Shown here one piece after another: positions 62,720-64,000 of a DNA stretch of 64,000 nucleotides. The notes under the pieces were generated by a model. That model worked only from the letters and a program-made list of their open reading frames with translations. It did no database searches and was not told the DNA's origin. Position 1 is the stretch's first letter. Every line of letters starts with the position of its first letter. The position numbers and the translations under genes are program-made. The DNA comes from Streptomyces sp. MMBL 11-1. Lineage in GTDB: Bacteria > Actinomycetota > Actinomycetes > Streptomycetales > Streptomycetaceae. The stretch spans positions 4,839,001 through 4,903,000 of the forward strand of contig NZ_CP117709.1 in assembly GCF_028622875.1 (NCBI RefSeq). Direction: 5' to 3'.

Positions 62720-62909
62720 CCCGCGCCCCACCCCGTATCCGACCCGCGCGTGCGCGCCCGGCCCCCCGCCGCGCGCGCACGCGTCGCTGTCGCCCCCGCT
62801 GCGGCATCTCCGCACCGTCCCCGTCGTACGGAACGCGGCGCTCCGCCCCCACGTTGTCCGGAAGGGTGATCCGACGGAGCCGCGATCGAGACGGCGCGAG
62901 GGTGGTGAA

Positions 62910-62936
62910 TTGGCACTCCGCTTGACCGAGTGCTAA
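62910..62936 (+). promoter_or_regulatory. CIRCE operator 1 (HrcA site)
   Basis: TTGGCACTC-N9-GAGTGCTAA, one base from the consensus TTAGCACTC-N9-GAGTGCTAA. The -35 box of the groES promoter lies in its spacer. Confidence 0.93.
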
Positions 62937-62951
62937 TCGCGGTCATAGTCT
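62922..62951 (+). promoter_or_regulatory. groESL promoter
   Basis: TTGACC (62922-62927), 18-base spacer, TAGTCT (62946-62951). It is embraced by both CIRCE elements. Confidence 0.75.
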
Positions 62952-62956
62952 CAGGT

Positions 62957-62983
62957 CTGGCACTCCCCCCTGGAGAGTGCCAG
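62957..62983 (+). promoter_or_regulatory. CIRCE operator 2 (HrcA site)
   Basis: CTGGCACTC-N9-GAGTGCCAG, a perfect inverted repeat at the expected transcription start. Confidence 0.92.
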
Positions 62984-63092
62984 CACCACCTTGCGCGACA
63001 GGGCAGGTCCGGCACCCGCGACGACGGGCCGGTCAGGTCGCCGCCCACAGACTGTTAAACCCCGTGAGATCTCCGAAGGGGGAGACCGGATC

Positions 63093-63401
63093 GTGTCGAC
63101 CACCAGCTCCAAGGTTGCGATCAAGCCGCTTGAGGACCGCATTGTGGTCCAGCCGCTCGACGCCGAGCAGACCACGGCTTCCGGCCTGGTCATTCCGGAC
63201 ACCGCGAAGGAGAAGCCCCAGGAGGGCGTCGTCCTCGCCGTGGGCCCGGGCCGCTTCGAGAACGGCGAGCGGCTTCCGCTCGACGTCAAGACCGGCGACG
63301 TCGTCCTGTACAGCAAGTACGGCGGCACCGAGGTGAAGTACAACGGCGAGGAGTACCTCGTCCTCTCGGCCCGCGACGTTCTCGCGATCGTCGAGAAGTA
63401 A
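63093..63401 (+). CDS. groES: Co-chaperonin GroES
   Basis: A 102-residue GroES starting at GTG 63093 after [28 protein letters not shown], the mobile loop [15 protein letters not shown] and the [17 protein letters not shown] block are typical. It caps GroEL. Heat-inducible through the two HrcA operators. Confidence 0.98.
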   Translation: MSTTSSKVAIKPLEDRIVVQPLDAEQTTASGLVIPDTAKEKPQEGVVLAVGPGRFENGERLPLDVKTGDVVLYSKYGGTEVKYNGEEYLVLSARDVLAIVEK

Positions 63402-63423
63402 TTCACCCACGTTTGCTTGTGTT

Positions 63424-63474
63424 CTGCGCCCCTGGCCCCCTGCGAAATAACTAGCCGGGCGGCGAGGGGCGCAG
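63424..63474 (+). promoter_or_regulatory. Stem-loop between groES and groEL
   Basis: CTGCGCCCCT (63424-63433) pairs perfectly with AGGGGCGCAG (63465-63474) around a 31-base loop. It could be a processing site that adjusts the groES:groEL ratio. Confidence 0.5.
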
Positions 63475-63484
63475 TTCATTTTGA

Positions 63485-64000
<516 letters not shown>

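Overview
The window is high-GC DNA with the codon bias, GTG starts and gene order of a Streptomyces chromosome (actinobacterial S10-spc-alpha ribosomal superoperon, thiS-free glmM/glmS/acpS/alr region, twin CIRCE groESL). No rRNA or tRNA gene, CRISPR array, insertion sequence or integrase was seen. The genus is an inference from content and style; the species cannot be told.

Region 1 (1-5484): the 3' end of a large RHS-repeat protein with a variable basic tip and a tightly linked small gene that may be its immunity partner, an orphan LuxR-type response regulator, a secreted S1 serine protease, and a sortase-anchored thioester-domain surface protein.

Region 2 (5485-24028): a promoter and long leader, then rpsJ-rplC-D-W-B-rpsS-rplV-rpsC-rplP-rpmC-rpsQ, rplN-X-E-rpsN-H-rplF-R-rpsE-rpmD-rplO, secY-adk-map-infA-rpmJ-rpsM-rpsK-rpoA-rplQ and truA. 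This makes the small and large ribosomal subunits, the Sec channel, RNA polymerase alpha and processing enzymes. rpsD is not in the alpha cluster, as usual for actinobacteria.

Region 3 (24029-31491): a membrane-anchored unknown, an ABC-F ATPase, rplM-rpsI with their own promoter, glmM, a small membrane protein and coaA.

Region 4 (31492-46384): a variable block set between coaA and glmS. It holds a DUF3800-like/winged-helix gene pair under an operator-bearing leaderless promoter, an ECF sigma factor with a coupled membrane protein, a VOC protein, a DUF397 gene with a decayed partner regulator, a proline-alanine repeat helix-turn-helix protein, a MarR/epoxide hydrolase divergon with a 40-bp palindrome, a BTAD regulator fused to a CGNR-type zinc finger, a DGPF/ECF42 sigma pair, an M14 carboxypeptidase and a vapB with a broken vapC.

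Region 5 (46385-57282): cell-wall and tRNA-modification housekeeping: glmS, acpS, nnrE-nnrD, a DUF488 protein, alr, an alpha/beta hydrolase, tsaE, a small conserved protein, a transpeptidase-like protein lacking the catalytic Cys, tsaB, rimI, tsaD and a small ABM-like protein. glmM and glmS both feed UDP-GlcNAc synthesis.

Region 6 (57283-64000): a TetR/MFS efflux divergon, a PhnB-like VOC protein, a THUMP-like methyltransferase, a polysaccharide-deacetylase lipoprotein, and the groES-groEL operon with two HrcA (CIRCE) operators; groEL runs off the end.

Two genome-wide habits stand out: many genes appear to start without a ribosome binding site 6-7 bases after a -10 box, and at least eight genes carry short direct duplications across or next to their stop codon.
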